A program made the position numbers and the translations under genes. DNA of 64,000 bases, from the NCBI GenBank assembly GCA_947034885.2, contig OX344752.2, positions 27,160,386 through 27,224,385 of the forward strand. Reading direction: 5' to 3'. A model generated the notes under the pieces. The model had not been told where the DNA came from. It saw only the letters and a program-made list of their open reading frames with translations, and ran no database searches. Source of the DNA: Thuidium tamariscinum (lineage: Eukaryota > Streptophyta > Bryopsida > Hypnales > Thuidiaceae). This document shows, one piece after another, positions 12,077 through 23,400 of the stretch (within the stretch, counting starts at the first letter, position 1; the number at the start of each line of letters is the position of its first letter).

Positions 12077-14856
12077 TTGGGGAAACGAAGTCACGAGCCT
12101 GCCACAGTTGGGCGGAAACGTTCCAAGACATCTCCCAGTACCGTCACTCGAAGGTGGCAGGAGGTTTGGGCGTGTAAGTTCGCCTGGGCCGAGGGTCAAT
12201 TCAACGGGGACGGCGATATTGTTGGTGTCGTCTGTCGTAGTTACACTTCGATTACGGGAAGGCAGAAGGTGTTGGTCCCGAAAGTCGACAATCTAGAGAA
12301 ACACGAAGGTAAGCGGGTCTGCCGAGAAGATGGAGTTCCTTTCCCTCATCTAAAGAAAGGTGATGTTTTTGTAAAGCATGATTGCCAGCACCTTCAGTTT
12401 GTCAAGCTGTGGGCGGCACAGAAGAAAGCCACGATTGTAGCTAACCAACTGCAAGGGGAATTGGAGGGCGAGTTCAAGAGGAAGCAAATCCAATTCAGCA
12501 CCCTCTTGCATATTCTGGCTCATGGTCGCCCCATGTGCGATTATGAGTGCCAGGAGTAGTTGCTCAAGCAACTCAAGGTAAGAAACCTTCCCTGTAAGCA
12601 TTGGTCTGAGACAACAAGCTGGGAGATGAGTGAGCATCTTCATACCTCTGTATTGTCTGCTTTGAGAAACGTTGTTTAATCTGCGTCTATTATTTCCTTT
12701 AGTGCAGATGAGGTCATGGCTGTTGATGGTACATCTTGGCTAGGAGTTCACGTTTACACAATGTCTTCTTGGGAGAGAATACCTCATCTTATGCTCTTAT
12801 TGTGCGTTTCTGAGAGCAGGACAGCAGACCACTTAATTGATTTGATTATGCATAGTTTGTTTGATGAGGGAGGGCTGAGTCGTGAGGAAGTTGCTAGAAA
12901 GTTGGTTTGCTTTGGAGCGGACGGTGTAAGCACATTTCAAGGACCACGGACAGGAGTTACTACTCAAATCCGAGAGAAATGGGCTCCCTTTTTGATAGAA
13001 GCCAGTTGTGTTAGCCATCGTTTGAATCTTGCAGTAGAAACTATGTCTAAGTTCCCTATGATCTCACGGCTCAAGGGTTTGTTCCAATCCATATATAGTT
13101 ACTTCTGCCGCAGCAACAAGCGGCATGCTGAGTTGCATAGACTAGCTGATTTGATGGAAACTAAGGGCAATAAAATGCTCCGTAACGTTGAAACTAGGTG
13201 GATTTCGATGCGAAGTCCTGCTCCTAGGATCCTATCTGAGTACCGCACTTTACTCGTGAAGATGGGGGCCGATATGACCTCTGGGCCTAGAACGAAGGCT
13301 GTCCCTAGGGCAGCCGATAACTTCGATATGCTCTTCGATATTGAGCTGCTCCTGTCGCTAGCGTGCTTTATCCCGCTTGTGAACTCCGTGCACTCGTTGA
13401 TAAAACTATCACAAGCTCGTGATATCTTCGTTGGGGATTTCCTCCAAGCCTTGAAAATTTGCCAAGAGGAGGTTGGTCGTATGTTTGTAGATGCATCCAC
13501 TGCTTTTAACAAAGTGGATTTCCCCTTTTACAATGATTTGATTGCTCTGACCAATTCCAAAATTCCCTTAGTGTGGTGTCAACAACCTGGTGACAGTGGC
13601 ATTTGCCATTTGCTATTCAATTTCGACCATGCCCAGATGTTTGAACGATGCCATGACAAACAAACTGGGGCTCATTTGTTTGTCACCCAAGAGCAATACA
13701 ACAGGGTGCAGGACAATGTGGAGCGACAATTTTCAAGTAACAATTTTTTTTTTCTTTGATGTTTTCTTTGAAGCAAAATCTGTTAGTGTTACCTCTGTTT
13801 GTTTATATTCGAACTTGCATACTTTAACTGAGTTAGTTAACTTGAAAGCTGAAGCAAGTCTTTGATGCACTTGTTGCCGAATTTTTTTGAAACTACCTTT
13901 TTTTGTAGACTGCCATTTATCCCAAACCGGTGCTAAACTGTTGACTTTTTTTGCTCTCCTTTCGGTAGCTTTTCTGCAGGGTTCTTGTGATTAGATATGC
14001 TTGAGCTGCCGAGTCTTCAGGCGGTCTCTGCAGTTAGTATTTGAATTGGTTTCATAATGATAGATCTGAGGTTTTCAATTTGCTTTGGGTTCTTTGCTTA
14101 AATGTGACCTGCTTTGGCTAGCTTGCTTCCATTTTCGCAGGTATGTCAGCCTCTAGTTGCTTTGAGACTTGGCCTACTTGCTTCCTGTTTTGCAGGAATG
14201 TGAACCTCTGCTTGCTTTGAGACTGATGCCTTGTCCTTGACTGTGCAGAAATCGCCCAATCTTTGATATCTGAACTTGACCGCAGGTTTCCACAACAAGC
14301 TTTACTTGACACTTTTGGGATAATTTATCCTCAGTATTGGCGACAGGATGGCGCTGAGGAGAGTTTTGGCCATCATTTGGCAGTGTTGAAGGATTTCTTT
14401 GCAGTAGCAAAACCTGTGAAGAATGGGCAATCGGTTCTGGCTGGTGGGAAGCCGTATACTGCGCCCGAGATGCTGTCAGCGTCCAATTTGGACAACCAAC
14501 ATCACCTATTCAAAGTCACAATGAGGTCCAATGCAGAGGCTGCTTGCGGCCCTCCTTATCACATTAACCCTGTCATTAAGTTATGGAGGAAACTAGATCA
14601 ATCACTTCACTTGCGAAAGTTGATCTCTGAGTATTTCAAACTTGTTGACATAGGATGTTGCCTTGTTCTTGGTTCAGTGGAGGATGAGAGATGCTTTTCC
14701 AATCTGAAGTTTCTGAAATCATGCCAAAGAAATAGATTAGGGAAACACTTACCCCTTGTTGTGCGCATGTTTGGTCAAAACTACTTCTCTCTTGACAATT
14801 TTCCTTACAAGGAGGCGATTGAATCATGGAAAAGTGCTGTAAAGGTTGGCAGATAA
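12077..14856 (+). pseudogene. hAT transposase gene, two nonsense codons
   Basis: The first exon runs to 13736 and the second is 14249-14856, joining as S-K-I-A-Q. The N-terminal part has a zinc-finger-like Cys/His region (CKFAWAEGQ to KHDCQH, about 12160-12400). Then come the RNase-H-like core with MAVDGTSW and CFGADGVSTFQG (acidic residues), ASCVSHRLNLAV and VETRWIS. The C-terminal dimerisation region has DERCFSNLKFLKSCQRNRL. Between the two long open segments the frame stays continuous through 12560-12707 in hAT-like sequence (HWSETTSWEMSEHLH). It is interrupted by TAG at 12557-12559 and TAA at 12677-12679, so there is no intron there. Both stops are one C-to-T change from Gln codons. The true start is unclear: no ATG opens the frame, and an upstream exon is possible. 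Confidence 0.85.
14108..14236 (+). repeat. Two-unit tandem repeat in the hAT transposase intron
   Basis: Two units of roughly 55-60 bp share 'gcttcc...tttgcaggwatgt...cctct...tgctttgagact'. Each carries a pyrimidine tract followed by TTTYGCAG that resembles a 3' splice site, placed just upstream of the acceptor at 14248. Confidence 0.55.
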
Positions 14857-15014
14857 GGGGATGCTTAAAGTAGAGCAAAGGCTGTAGAAGTAGTATCCTA
14901 AGTTTCTTGTTATGGAATTTGATTTCCTTAGTTTTCATGAGATTAGGCTTGACTTGCAACTCAAGTTTACCTTCATTCCCAAGACAGCAATTCAGGTGGT
15001 GTTTCAAGCTGGTG

Positions 15015-15145
15015 GTTCGTGGATCTGTCTGCAAGGCTGGGGGCGCTTTGTGTGCGAGGCTGGGGCGATGGCGCTTTGTCTGCGAGGCTGGGGGGGCCGT
15101 GGGGCTCTATCTGCAAGGCTTGGGGATCTGTCTGCGGAGCTTTCT
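15015..15145 (+). repeat. G-rich subterminal repeat of the hAT element
   Basis: Four or five degenerate units built on 'ctgtctgcaaggctgggg' and 'tgcgaggctgggg', with runs of four to seven G on the plus strand. hAT elements often carry subterminal repeats as transposase-binding sites; that role is inferred. The G runs could also form quadruplexes. Confidence 0.55.
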
Positions 15146-15529
15146 CACTACAGCGTGCAGTTGTTTGGAGAACAGATGTGGCTGAGCGGTGAAGCAGCTG
15201 CTGCAACTTGGTGTTGGAGTTTTTATTTTCTAACCCTCTAATGTGTGCTGTTTGTTTGGTGTTGTGCAGATCACTAACACTACAAAATGGGCAGTTCATA
15301 GGGTTCAATTCCCTTGTTAGTGCATATCAGTTTTATGGAGTTGTAGTATTAGTATTGTGTTAGGTTTAGACATTAGAGAAATTTAGAGTTACAACAATAG
15401 TATTTCATGTAACTTGTATTTATTCAATTCAATTTGTATTCATCTTTTTGCAATGGCATGTTTCCTTATTGTCACTTTGATTGAATCAAATTGTTGCAAC
15501 TTCTGTATGACAAAATCCAACACTGACTT

Positions 15530-15800
15530 CTATATAACTTAGCAAAAAAAAAATGGAATTATAATTTTCAACTTCCACTTAACTTAATCTTGATAGCAAC
15601 TTAGACAAAAAAAATTGGAAATGTAGTTTTGGCCTTCCACATAACCTAAGGTTAATAGCAACTTAGCCCAAAGAAAAAAAGGACAATTAGTTCTTGTCTC
15701 ACACTTCATTTTTCTTTGATAGAAACTTTGCCAAAAAAAATTTGTAAAATTAGCTTTCTACCTTTCACTAAGTGGTAATAACTGTAGCAAATTTTTTTTT
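15530..15800 (+). repeat. A-rich subterminal repeat of the hAT element
   Basis: About four degenerate units of 70-80 bp share 'tagcaacttag..aaaaaaaa', then 'ttgg/ggaa', then 'ttccactt..ctt'. They lie 150-430 bp from the right terminus, where subterminal motifs are expected. Confidence 0.5.
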
Positions 15801-15956
15801 ACTGAAAATGAAATATGTAGATAAAAAACAACATTTGAAAATGAAGATTATCTGTAGACTTCCATCATTCAGAAATTATGTGGCCACAATGGCTCCCCAA
15901 TGGGCCACCGTCATAGCGGTTTAACTAATTCTGGGAAAACAGTTCTGGGATCGCTG

Positions 15957-16510
15957 TTCCCATCCCTATCCGGATGAAATTCATCCAAAGAGAACGGAAG
16001 AGTCAGTATCCTCCGTCCATCGTGTAAGTAGGACAGTCACGGTAAACCCAAAACCCTTAAAACCTACTTCCTGGGTTGCGTTCCTTTCTCGCCCTCTCCA
16101 CCATCGCTGGTTGACTGCACATCTGTCATCTCTCTCCATTCTATTGAGTGCCTTATTAGCATTCGTCCCCTGTCTGTTGCTTTCGCAACGCGCGCCTCGT
16201 TTTTCAGCGTCACTTTCACGCTCTCTCTTTGCTAACACATTTCCCTCGTTGACACGAGCTTTTTTGCAATCTTTGGAGCGAGGTTTGTGACCAAGGAGCG
16301 AGTTTTTTTCACTGCGGTCTCGTGATCGGTGGTTTCCGAGGCCTTTGTTTGTGCGATTTGAACACTTTCCAGTGGATTAGCATGCCGTGGAGTGTTTGGT
16401 GCTATTTGCACTATAAGAAAATTGTGTTTTAGATGACGAATTTTAAATGACATCCAATGATGCAACCCGTGTTTTTATGTCCAAACTAATGTCCACTATA
16501 ACATCTTGAT
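15957..16510 (+). repeat. Right copy of the 554-bp direct repeat
   Basis: Matches 10024-10577 with about three transitions. It starts immediately after the hAT right terminus with TTCCCATC and continues without a break into the rest of the CACTA foldback element, so this copy is the original arrangement of the locus. It may include the promoter or 5' leader of the gene at 17057. Confidence 0.85.
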
Positions 16511-16604
16511 GTTATGGCGGACATTAGTTTGGACATAAAAACACGGGTTGCATCATTGGATGTCACTTAAAATTCGTCATCTAAAACGCAAGTTTCTTAT
16601 AGCG
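16409..16604. mobile_element. CACTA-type foldback miniature element 1 (196 bp)
   Basis: Begins CACTATAAGAAA and ends TTTCTTATAGCG, with the two halves almost fully complementary along their length; the apex is near 16506/16507 within ATAACATCTTGATGTTAT. TTG precedes (16406-16408) and follows (16605-16607), the 3-bp target duplication typical of the CACTA (En/Spm) superfamily. It has no coding capacity. Confidence 0.85.
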
Positions 16605-17056
16605 TTGATAAGGTGAGATTTTATTTTTGGCTTGCGTTTAGGTCATGACGGGTGCGTTGCGTGCATGGTTTTCGAATGGCACGGTTTGTTTGTGATCTTT
16701 TTTGATATATGAGACTATTTTCTTGCTCTCATTTTGAGCGGATTTATATTGGCATTTGTTTGTTTGTGATTTTTTTGGTGAAGCTTTGTGTATCGGTTTC
16801 AGTGGGTTGTGAGGGTGTGTGAAGGAGTGGTAATCGGGTAGGTTGTGGACGTGGTGATATATGGGGTGAGTTGGTGGTTTTAGAATGATTGTCAAATGAT
16901 GCCTATTCGTGATTTTAGAGAGTAAGTTTTGTAGCAATGAATTGACTTATGCAAGTTACGATTGACCTATTGGTTTAAGGAGTGTCTCGGATAAGTGGTT
17001 GTAATTTTTATGTCTCGCCATATTCTGAACGCCGAGGCTTTATGTCTTTCTTGCAG

Positions 17057-17742
17057 GTGGGTCTGACGACCCCAGAGGATATGACGACTCCAGAGGACTA
17101 TCCATCACTGGTCCCAGCGATCACACTAACGTTGGAGGAGAGGTTCGCGAGGTTGGAGGAGAGGTTCATGAGGCTGGAGGAGAGGTTCGTGAGGCAGGAC
17201 GCAAAGCTTAAGACACAAATGGATCTTCTTTTCGGGTTTTGTGAGAGGGAACTCATCATTTTTGCAGGGGAGATTTTGAAATGGTCTGTAGACAAACGTA
17301 CTGAGGAGGTTGGAGAGGGACGGCAGCTCTTCGACACATCTTCCTCTGTCAAACGCATGGTTTTGGTATGTTTTTAAAAAAATTGTATAGTATATATGCT
17401 TTAATCAATTTTAAATTTGTTTTTACTAATTTTTTTCATTTATGTTGATGTTAATTAATTTGTGTTAATTTTGTGCAGCTTGCATGCCGTGCTTTTGGAG
17501 ACTATGGTCCAAGTCCATCCTCAAGAGATGTGACTGGGTTCAAGAAGATGTCTCAATCAGTGATCAAGTTAAGGAATTGCACCATACACTTCCAAGATCT
17601 TGCATCTTTGGAAAGAATGGTTAAAACGTGCAAGATAGCTATTAAAGAGTGGCCGGAACTTGCAGGAAAGTATCCAGATCAAGTGAAGATTGTCGAGCAA
17701 TACGAGACCTTTAAGGCTTTTTTGCTTGAGTGTTTCCAATGA
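17057..17742 (+). CDS. Unrecognised coiled-coil protein, two exons
   Basis: Exon 17057-17365 joins exon 17479-17742 in phase (RMVL-LACRAFGDYG), with good GT and AG sites; the stop ends at 17742. An upstream acceptor (TTTCTTGCAG) at 17047-17056 means more 5' exon sequence probably lies between the 16.5-kb repeat and here; the first in-frame ATG in this exon is near 17080. The product starts with TTPEDMTTPED, then three copies of a seven-residue LEERFxR unit that should form a coiled coil. A conserved-looking tail follows, with ERELIIFAGEILKWSVDKR and FKKMSQSVIKLRNCTIHFQD. I do not recognise the family. It could be host-derived or part of an unrecognised mobile element. Phase preservation argues it is, or recently was, coding. 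Confidence 0.55.
17132..17194 (+). repeat. Three tandem 21-bp coding units
   Basis: Three in-frame copies of 'ytggaggagaggttcryga', each encoding LEERFxR, with x = A, M and V. They extend the coiled coil by exact multiples of a heptad. Confidence 0.8.
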
Positions 17743-18009
17743 ACTCCTTCAATGTTTGCCCTTATTGTCTAAATGGGGCATTTAAAAAAAATACACTTTT
17801 GTTTAATGCTACTTTTCTTTCACATACTTCTCTGTCTCTTTCCCTGAACAGGCAACTACGACGGGTTATTATGCAATATGGTTTGTAGTATGGTCCTCCT
17901 ACTAGACCACTTTTCAGAATTCACCATGGACCTCTTAAGAAGCGTGGTACAAATGTTCGGCGAGTAGCTGTTGCTGCTATTGTCGGTCTGGTTGGCCTCG
18001 TATGTTCAG

Positions 18010-19210
18010 GGACCGTTTACTCCCCTCCCGGGAATTGATGTTGTTTTACCTCAGCTTGTCATCACTTTTATTCTGGTTGGTCGCTCAAGTGCCGCAGTTT
18101 ATCAGCAACTGGCACCTGCGGAGTGCGGAAGCTCTTTCTGCGTGGGTCCTTTTCCAATGGCTTGCGGTGTGCATTTCTGTCTTGTAACGTTGTTTCTTTC
18201 TCTTTTCGTAGCTGACAAAGGCTTTTCGATGTACGGAATGCTAATGGTAACATTGAACTTACTTAGGCATTGTCCTTCTTTGGTTTTGTTACTAAGGTTA
18301 TGAGAGTGAATTCATGGTAGGATAGCATTTTAGGCCCTTCTGTAAATTATTACAGTGGGAGTGACAGGAAGTTTGTTATCTTTGTGGAGCACAGAGGCTG
18401 TGTAAAATTAACTGGTTACAACGATGTGAGACAGAGGATGCTGGACTGGTAGTCACCCTTCTAACTGTCAGGATGCTGGACTGGTTGTCGTTGGAGGATG
18501 ATATTGATAAAGGAACGCTTGCTATCTGTGAAGTTCCCATTGAATAGCCAAAAACTGTAATATACAATATGAATGGTTGCTTTGTTCGGCTTAGGTTTCT
18601 TCGTCTCATATTGTAACTACTCCGACCGTTAGTGATGTCTTGTATTACTGTATGACCACAGTGTTCTGTAAAGGTTCTCTTACTCATTTATTCCGCAATT
18701 GTCACCATTTATGGCGATACCTTCAACTTCCTTGGATGTCTTCTTACTGGAGACCAGCTTGCAACTCAGAGTTTGTCAGCCAGCTACTTTATATTTGCTG
18801 ACTTTGTAGTTATTATCCAAGTGAGTTGCTCTCTTAAAAATTAAAGAAAGGTAATTTGATTCTTTGAAGCAATTAAGTAATTTCATTGCAAGGGCAGGTG
18901 AGTTCCAACTTTAGCTTGATGGTATTTAAATATTGTTAGTGCAAATTCTTTTTTTCAGCGCTCATCTCTTTAATCACATAGGTGATGGAACTAATTATTA
19001 ATGCAATCGTTTTTTTGATAATTCTCATCGATTGAGTTTTCCCGTTGTGCAATGTGTACTTATCTGACTTGGATACAATTATTTGCACCAGTAAATGTAT
19101 TATGAGAAACCGCATGATCAGGAAAAAGTGTTGTTTTCTAAATATGAGGATTCAAAGCAACCGACGCTCGAAGGCTCAGTTGGTCGGAATTCGATAATCA
19201 AACCACTATA
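18010..19210 (+). pseudogene. PQ-loop repeat membrane protein gene, decayed
   Basis: Three segments match successive parts of plant PQ-loop (lysosomal/vacuolar cationic amino-acid transporter-like) proteins. The first, about 18010-18166, has the PQ motif in FWLVAQVPQFISNW and then SAEALSAWVLFQWLA. The second, about 18713-18820, reads GDTFNFLGCLLTGDQLATQ and a hydrophobic helix. The third, about 19092-19210, reads YYEKPHDQEKVLFSKYEDS. The first has a usable donor at 18167 and the second a good donor at 18821, but no AG acceptor adjoins the second. The third begins with an in-frame stop just after its acceptor, and a CACTA element is inserted at its end. I found no second PQ motif downstream, so this is probably a truncated pseudogene. 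Another open frame upstream (about 17870-18010, RPLFRIHHGPLKKRG) may belong to it. Confidence 0.6.
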
Positions 19211-19472
19211 AGAAACCTCTGTCTTTGGTGACAAGCCCTAATTTTTTATAACAGATTTTAGGTGATGTCAATGCTGACAACTCAAAAACTTTATGTTAAC
19301 AAAAATGTTCAATGTAACATCAATGTTAACATAAAAACATTGGACTATCAGCATTGATGTTACATTGAACATTTTTGTTGACATAATTTTTTGGATTGTA
19401 AGTATTGACATCACCTAAAATCCATCATAAAAAATTAGGGCTCGTCACCAAAAACAGGGGTTTCTTATAGTG
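19204..19472. mobile_element. CACTA-type foldback miniature element 2 (269 bp)
   Basis: Perfect terminal inverted repeat CACTATAAGAAACC / GGTTTCTTATAGTG with long internal complementarity (for example ATTTTAGGTGATGTCAATGC on the left and its near complement on the right). The flanking 3-bp duplication is AAC (19201-19203 and 19473-19475). It interrupts the PQ-loop gene relic. Confidence 0.9.
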
Positions 19473-19475
19473 AAC

Positions 19476-20462
19476 ATTAGCATTGGGTGAGCCAAATTCC
19501 TTGTTCTTTATGATCGCCTTGTGATTTCTACAGGAAGGAACTTGATGCAATGCTAGATTTTAGACCATCTTAGATAATTATTGAGAGTTAGATCTAGTTT
19601 TTTATGTCGTCTTTTCGTGCGATGTAGGGATATTTTTGTGGCACAATGATGAAGGTGCAAGAACATTACGTGTTGGACTGGTAGGTATTTTTTTATTACA
19701 TCTTAAGTTGTCCATTGGCGACGTTATTTTCTATACTGTTTCATTGAGTTTCATTGAGTTCCTGATCATTTGTGAAGTCCTACCTTAGAATTTTATCTGG
19801 AGCAAGGAAATGTGTGCTTGCAATTAGAGTATCTTTGTGTGTAGAGCATGATAAGCTCTCTCATATTTATAAATAATGAAGGAGCAAACACTTGATGTGA
19901 AAAGTTGGAGTTAGAAAGATTCTTAATTGTTTAAGTGTTTCCTTGCTACCAAGTAGAACTGATTGTCTTGTTGATTCGAATTGAGGAAGCATTATTATGC
20001 CAAACACTACTCTACAGACAACAATTGGACATTTTTCATTACAACTGTCATTACTATTTGTGTATCAACTCTTGAGCCTTTTGATATGATGGCTGCTATC
20101 TTTTGGAATGCAAATCAATCAAGAAATTATCAACCGGCAACCAAGAAGCGTTCTGTAGCATAACTTCCTTAGTGCTCATGTACGCTCATTTTCACTCCTG
20201 CATACATAATTGCAAATTCTCAAGATAAGTGTCGTCTACAAGAGTTGGCCTTGGGCTGAACGCATTAATCACAAAGTTCCATAATCTTTCATTGGTACAA
20301 GAATTTGTTGTATTGAAATTGTATTAGCTAGAAATATTTCATAGTGTGGTTGGAGAGCAATGTATCTTCCTTTTGCCTTCTCATGCCATATATAACCCCT
20401 CTTTCTATATGAATACGCAACGTTAAAGGTGAAAATGATTCCTGCAAGAATGTATTCATCTA
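19476..20462. other. Non-coding stretch between gene relics
   Basis: AT-rich; I see no exon that I can assign. 20430-20462 contains 'gattcctgcaagaatgtattcatct', which may be a decayed prolyl 4-hydroxylase exon start (DSCKNVFI) but is out of frame with what follows. Confidence 0.5.
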
Positions 20463-23400
20463 ATCAATCTTGCACGTCCAAGACTTGTGAAATCAACAGT
20501 CATAGATGCTAACACAAGCAAGGCACGTATTCCAACTATTAGCTTCTTTTCTTTATGCACATGGTAATGTCTGCAATGTGTGTTGTTTCTTGGAAACACA
20601 CGTGGTATTGCTCTTGCTCCATAATTGAACAAGTGTTTTGATCAACTATTTGTTCATCAAGCTTGCTGGAGTTGGCCCTTGATCATTACACAATTGAACC
20701 TGGAATTTCTTATATGCCTAGCAGAGTTTAAAGATAGCTGTTTGTGATGGGAATGTGTATTGGCTTGCTAGTTTTGTTCATGAAATTCTGTGTGACAGTT
20801 GCTTTTTATGACCAGTTACAACAGGGAATAGAGAGCAAGGTTCGAACAAGCACTGGCACGTTCTTGAATTCATAGGATCGTAGGCATCGCACTATTCAAG
20901 TGAGGAATTGAATAATTATTCCATCTCTGTCTATGAGTTCACCTGTTGATGTAAGGCTATTGGTGGAAGTGGGAGTTTATGCTCTTTTATTCTTTTTCAT
21001 TTACAATGACTTGCACCTATTATCTTCAATATGTGGGTTTGCATGGATCTTGTCTTCAGGTAATTGAAAGTCGGATTGCAATGTATTCTATGGTACTTGT
21101 TGAGAATGGGGAAGTGCTCCAAGTTTTACAGTGAGTTTGTTAGGGATGTGTTTATTGCCAATTCTTCCAGTTGCCACTGAACAAGGATATGCATTTGACT
21201 CTATTGTGTTGTGAGTTATGGAAGTGGCTGTCATCTTCATGTTGTAGTTATCTTACACGAGCAAAAAATTGACTCTACTGGGGTATGTAATCTTGAGTTC
21301 AAGTTCATTCAAATCTACCGTATTTCTGGGTCGTTGCAAGAAACACTTACCGGTTTTGGCTCAAAATGGCTCAAAATCAATGAGTCATGTGAGTCCTATG
21401 ACCCTTTGAAATAAATTTCTTTTAAATTGAAAAAAATATGTATAATTTGAAGAGAAATGAGAATATTATGTCTCTTGAAATTCAAACCTAAGAATTTTTT
21501 TCTCTAAATGTTATAGACAATGGAAAATACAATGAAAATAGCTCTTTTCTCACTAATTTGGTAAAAATAGTAAAAAAATTCAAAAAATGAAAATGAAAAA
21601 TCCATTTTTTCTTCAAGTAAAGGTCTTTCTTTTCCAACAAATTTCATCTTTGTAAAAAATAAATTCTATTCTCTACACTTGCGCAAAGTCATCCACTTTG
21701 ACGACATGTGGAAGTTGAACAGTTTAATATTTTCAAAAATTATTTTTAGGGATTGTGTAACTATACTATAGATCTAAGCATGACAATTTTCAGCTCAAAA
21801 TTTTCATTTTTGGGTCAAAAATAGGACTAAAAACCCCCAAAATGGCCAAAGTAGACAGCCAATCGGGGGCAGTTTAAAAATAGTAAACTAATTTTTAAAA
21901 AATTGAAAAAATTACACAACATACAAAACTTTTGTGTGCACCTTCACTCCAAATTTAAAGTTTATAGGGAAAACTATGCAAAAATTATGAGCAAAAAACT
22001 ACCTGTTGGAGGTCAAGGGGACAAAAAATAGGACAAGTGTTTCTTGCAATCACCCTTCTGTCATATGTTCTACCATATGCAAATCATCTCTTTGTGGTTC
22101 TGAGCATCATTAATTATCTTACTATCCAGGTATGAATCCGATCAATATTACAAGGCACATCACGACTATTTTTCTGATGAGGTAGTGTCTATTTTCTCTT
22201 CCTGAAAATGAAATATCGAGTAAGGTGTATTCATTTGCTGGGGATGAGTATCTTGCAAGAAATGCAGACAGTACTCATACGTGCATATGTCTTATAGTAC
22301 TTGTGAAGACCTAAAAAACTGGTCATTCGTAGGAGAAGGAATCACGTGTCAAAGTTGGTTTTGCAGGCCATACACCTTGATTTATCATAGATGTCTCGAA
22401 ATTTGTTGATGGACACTTCATCTGCATTTGAACCCAGGTTTTTTGTTGGTTTATATTGGGTCATGTATCTCTTTACACAAGTGAAGCCCTTATGCCACAT
22501 GTCGGTTGTCTCAAATTATTGGCGCCCTTGTTTTTCAATTCAATTTGAAACGGGGTGGGTAGCGTGTGGCCACAATGCTTATGCACTTGACCAAAGGTGT
22601 TGAAGGGTGAAACGATTTTCCCAGGGGTACAATCCTTTCTATCATCTCAAATCCTTCTGATCTCTCCTGCAATTTAGGGCATAAGGACAATAGTAGACAC
22701 CCCATCTTTTTTTTGGAATTTTTGGATATCTTCGCTGTTACTCATTCTTCTGTGCCACTTGTTGATCTCAGATTGGAGACAAAGAGTGTAGCTGTGGTGG
22801 GAAATGAAAAGAGGCATTTGTGTCAAACCTAAGCGAGGTGATGCGGTCCTTTTTTGGAGCATAGTAAGCGCCTCTTAGTTTTTTTCACACCTACCATGTC
22901 TCTTTATTGTCAATGGTTGGGGTTACTGGCATATGCATGGAACTTGCCTCCCCAAAGCCATCTCTCCTTTATTGTAAAATTTAAACTCATCTACGATTGG
23001 GTGGTAAGCAAAAAAAAAAATTCTTAATACTTATGGTACAAGAATACCATTACCTAAAGATTGGTGCATCTTCATCAATTAGACGTTACTTGACCCTTGA
23101 TGCCTGAACTGAAAATAGAAAGTCCACTTTAACGGAGTATTGTTAACTAGCTTGATGTACAGTGCCCGATATCGGTTGGGGTTTTGAAAGTGCTTCCATG
23201 AATACATCACGTAGGTAATTGAAAATTGGAAATAGAGTTGATGTTTTTCCTTTATCTTCGATGTAAATGACAGTAAAAGAGACCCCTAGGCAATAATCCT
23301 ATACGGAATTTTTCTACAGAATCTAATTTAAGCAGAATGAAGTAACATTAGGAATCTAAGCCTCCAATTCGGCATGAAAACAATCACATGCAAGATCTGT

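Larger units (their letters stand above)
10578..15956 (+). mobile_element. hAT-superfamily DNA transposon, about 5.4 kb (copy 1)
   Basis: The right terminus, read inward on the minus strand, is CAGCGATCCCAGAACTG, ending at 15956. The same 17 bases open the second copy at 23936. The left terminus begins GATCCCAGAACTGG but lacks the first four bases (CAGC), which are replaced by flanking repeat sequence, so this end is probably damaged for transposition. Inside are about 1.5 kb of GC-rich 5' sequence, a transposase gene (12077-14856), then G-rich and A-rich subterminal repeats. An 8-bp TTCCCATC lies at the right flank and again at 10024, as expected for a hAT target duplication that was later rearranged. 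10913-10928 carries a telomere-like motif (GGTTTAGGTTTAGGG). Confidence 0.85.

Noticed and set aside
12560-12707. An intron between the two long hAT transposase frames
   Set aside because: A GTAAGA and a TTTAGTGCAG are present, but the phases do not match. The sequence between them reads as conserved hAT protein in the same frame, so the interruption is two stop codons.
10024-16510. 554-bp direct repeats as LTRs of a retroelement
   Set aside because: The ends are not TG..CA, no primer-binding site or polypurine tract is seen, and the interior encodes a hAT transposase with hAT termini. The repeat also starts at the hAT target duplication.
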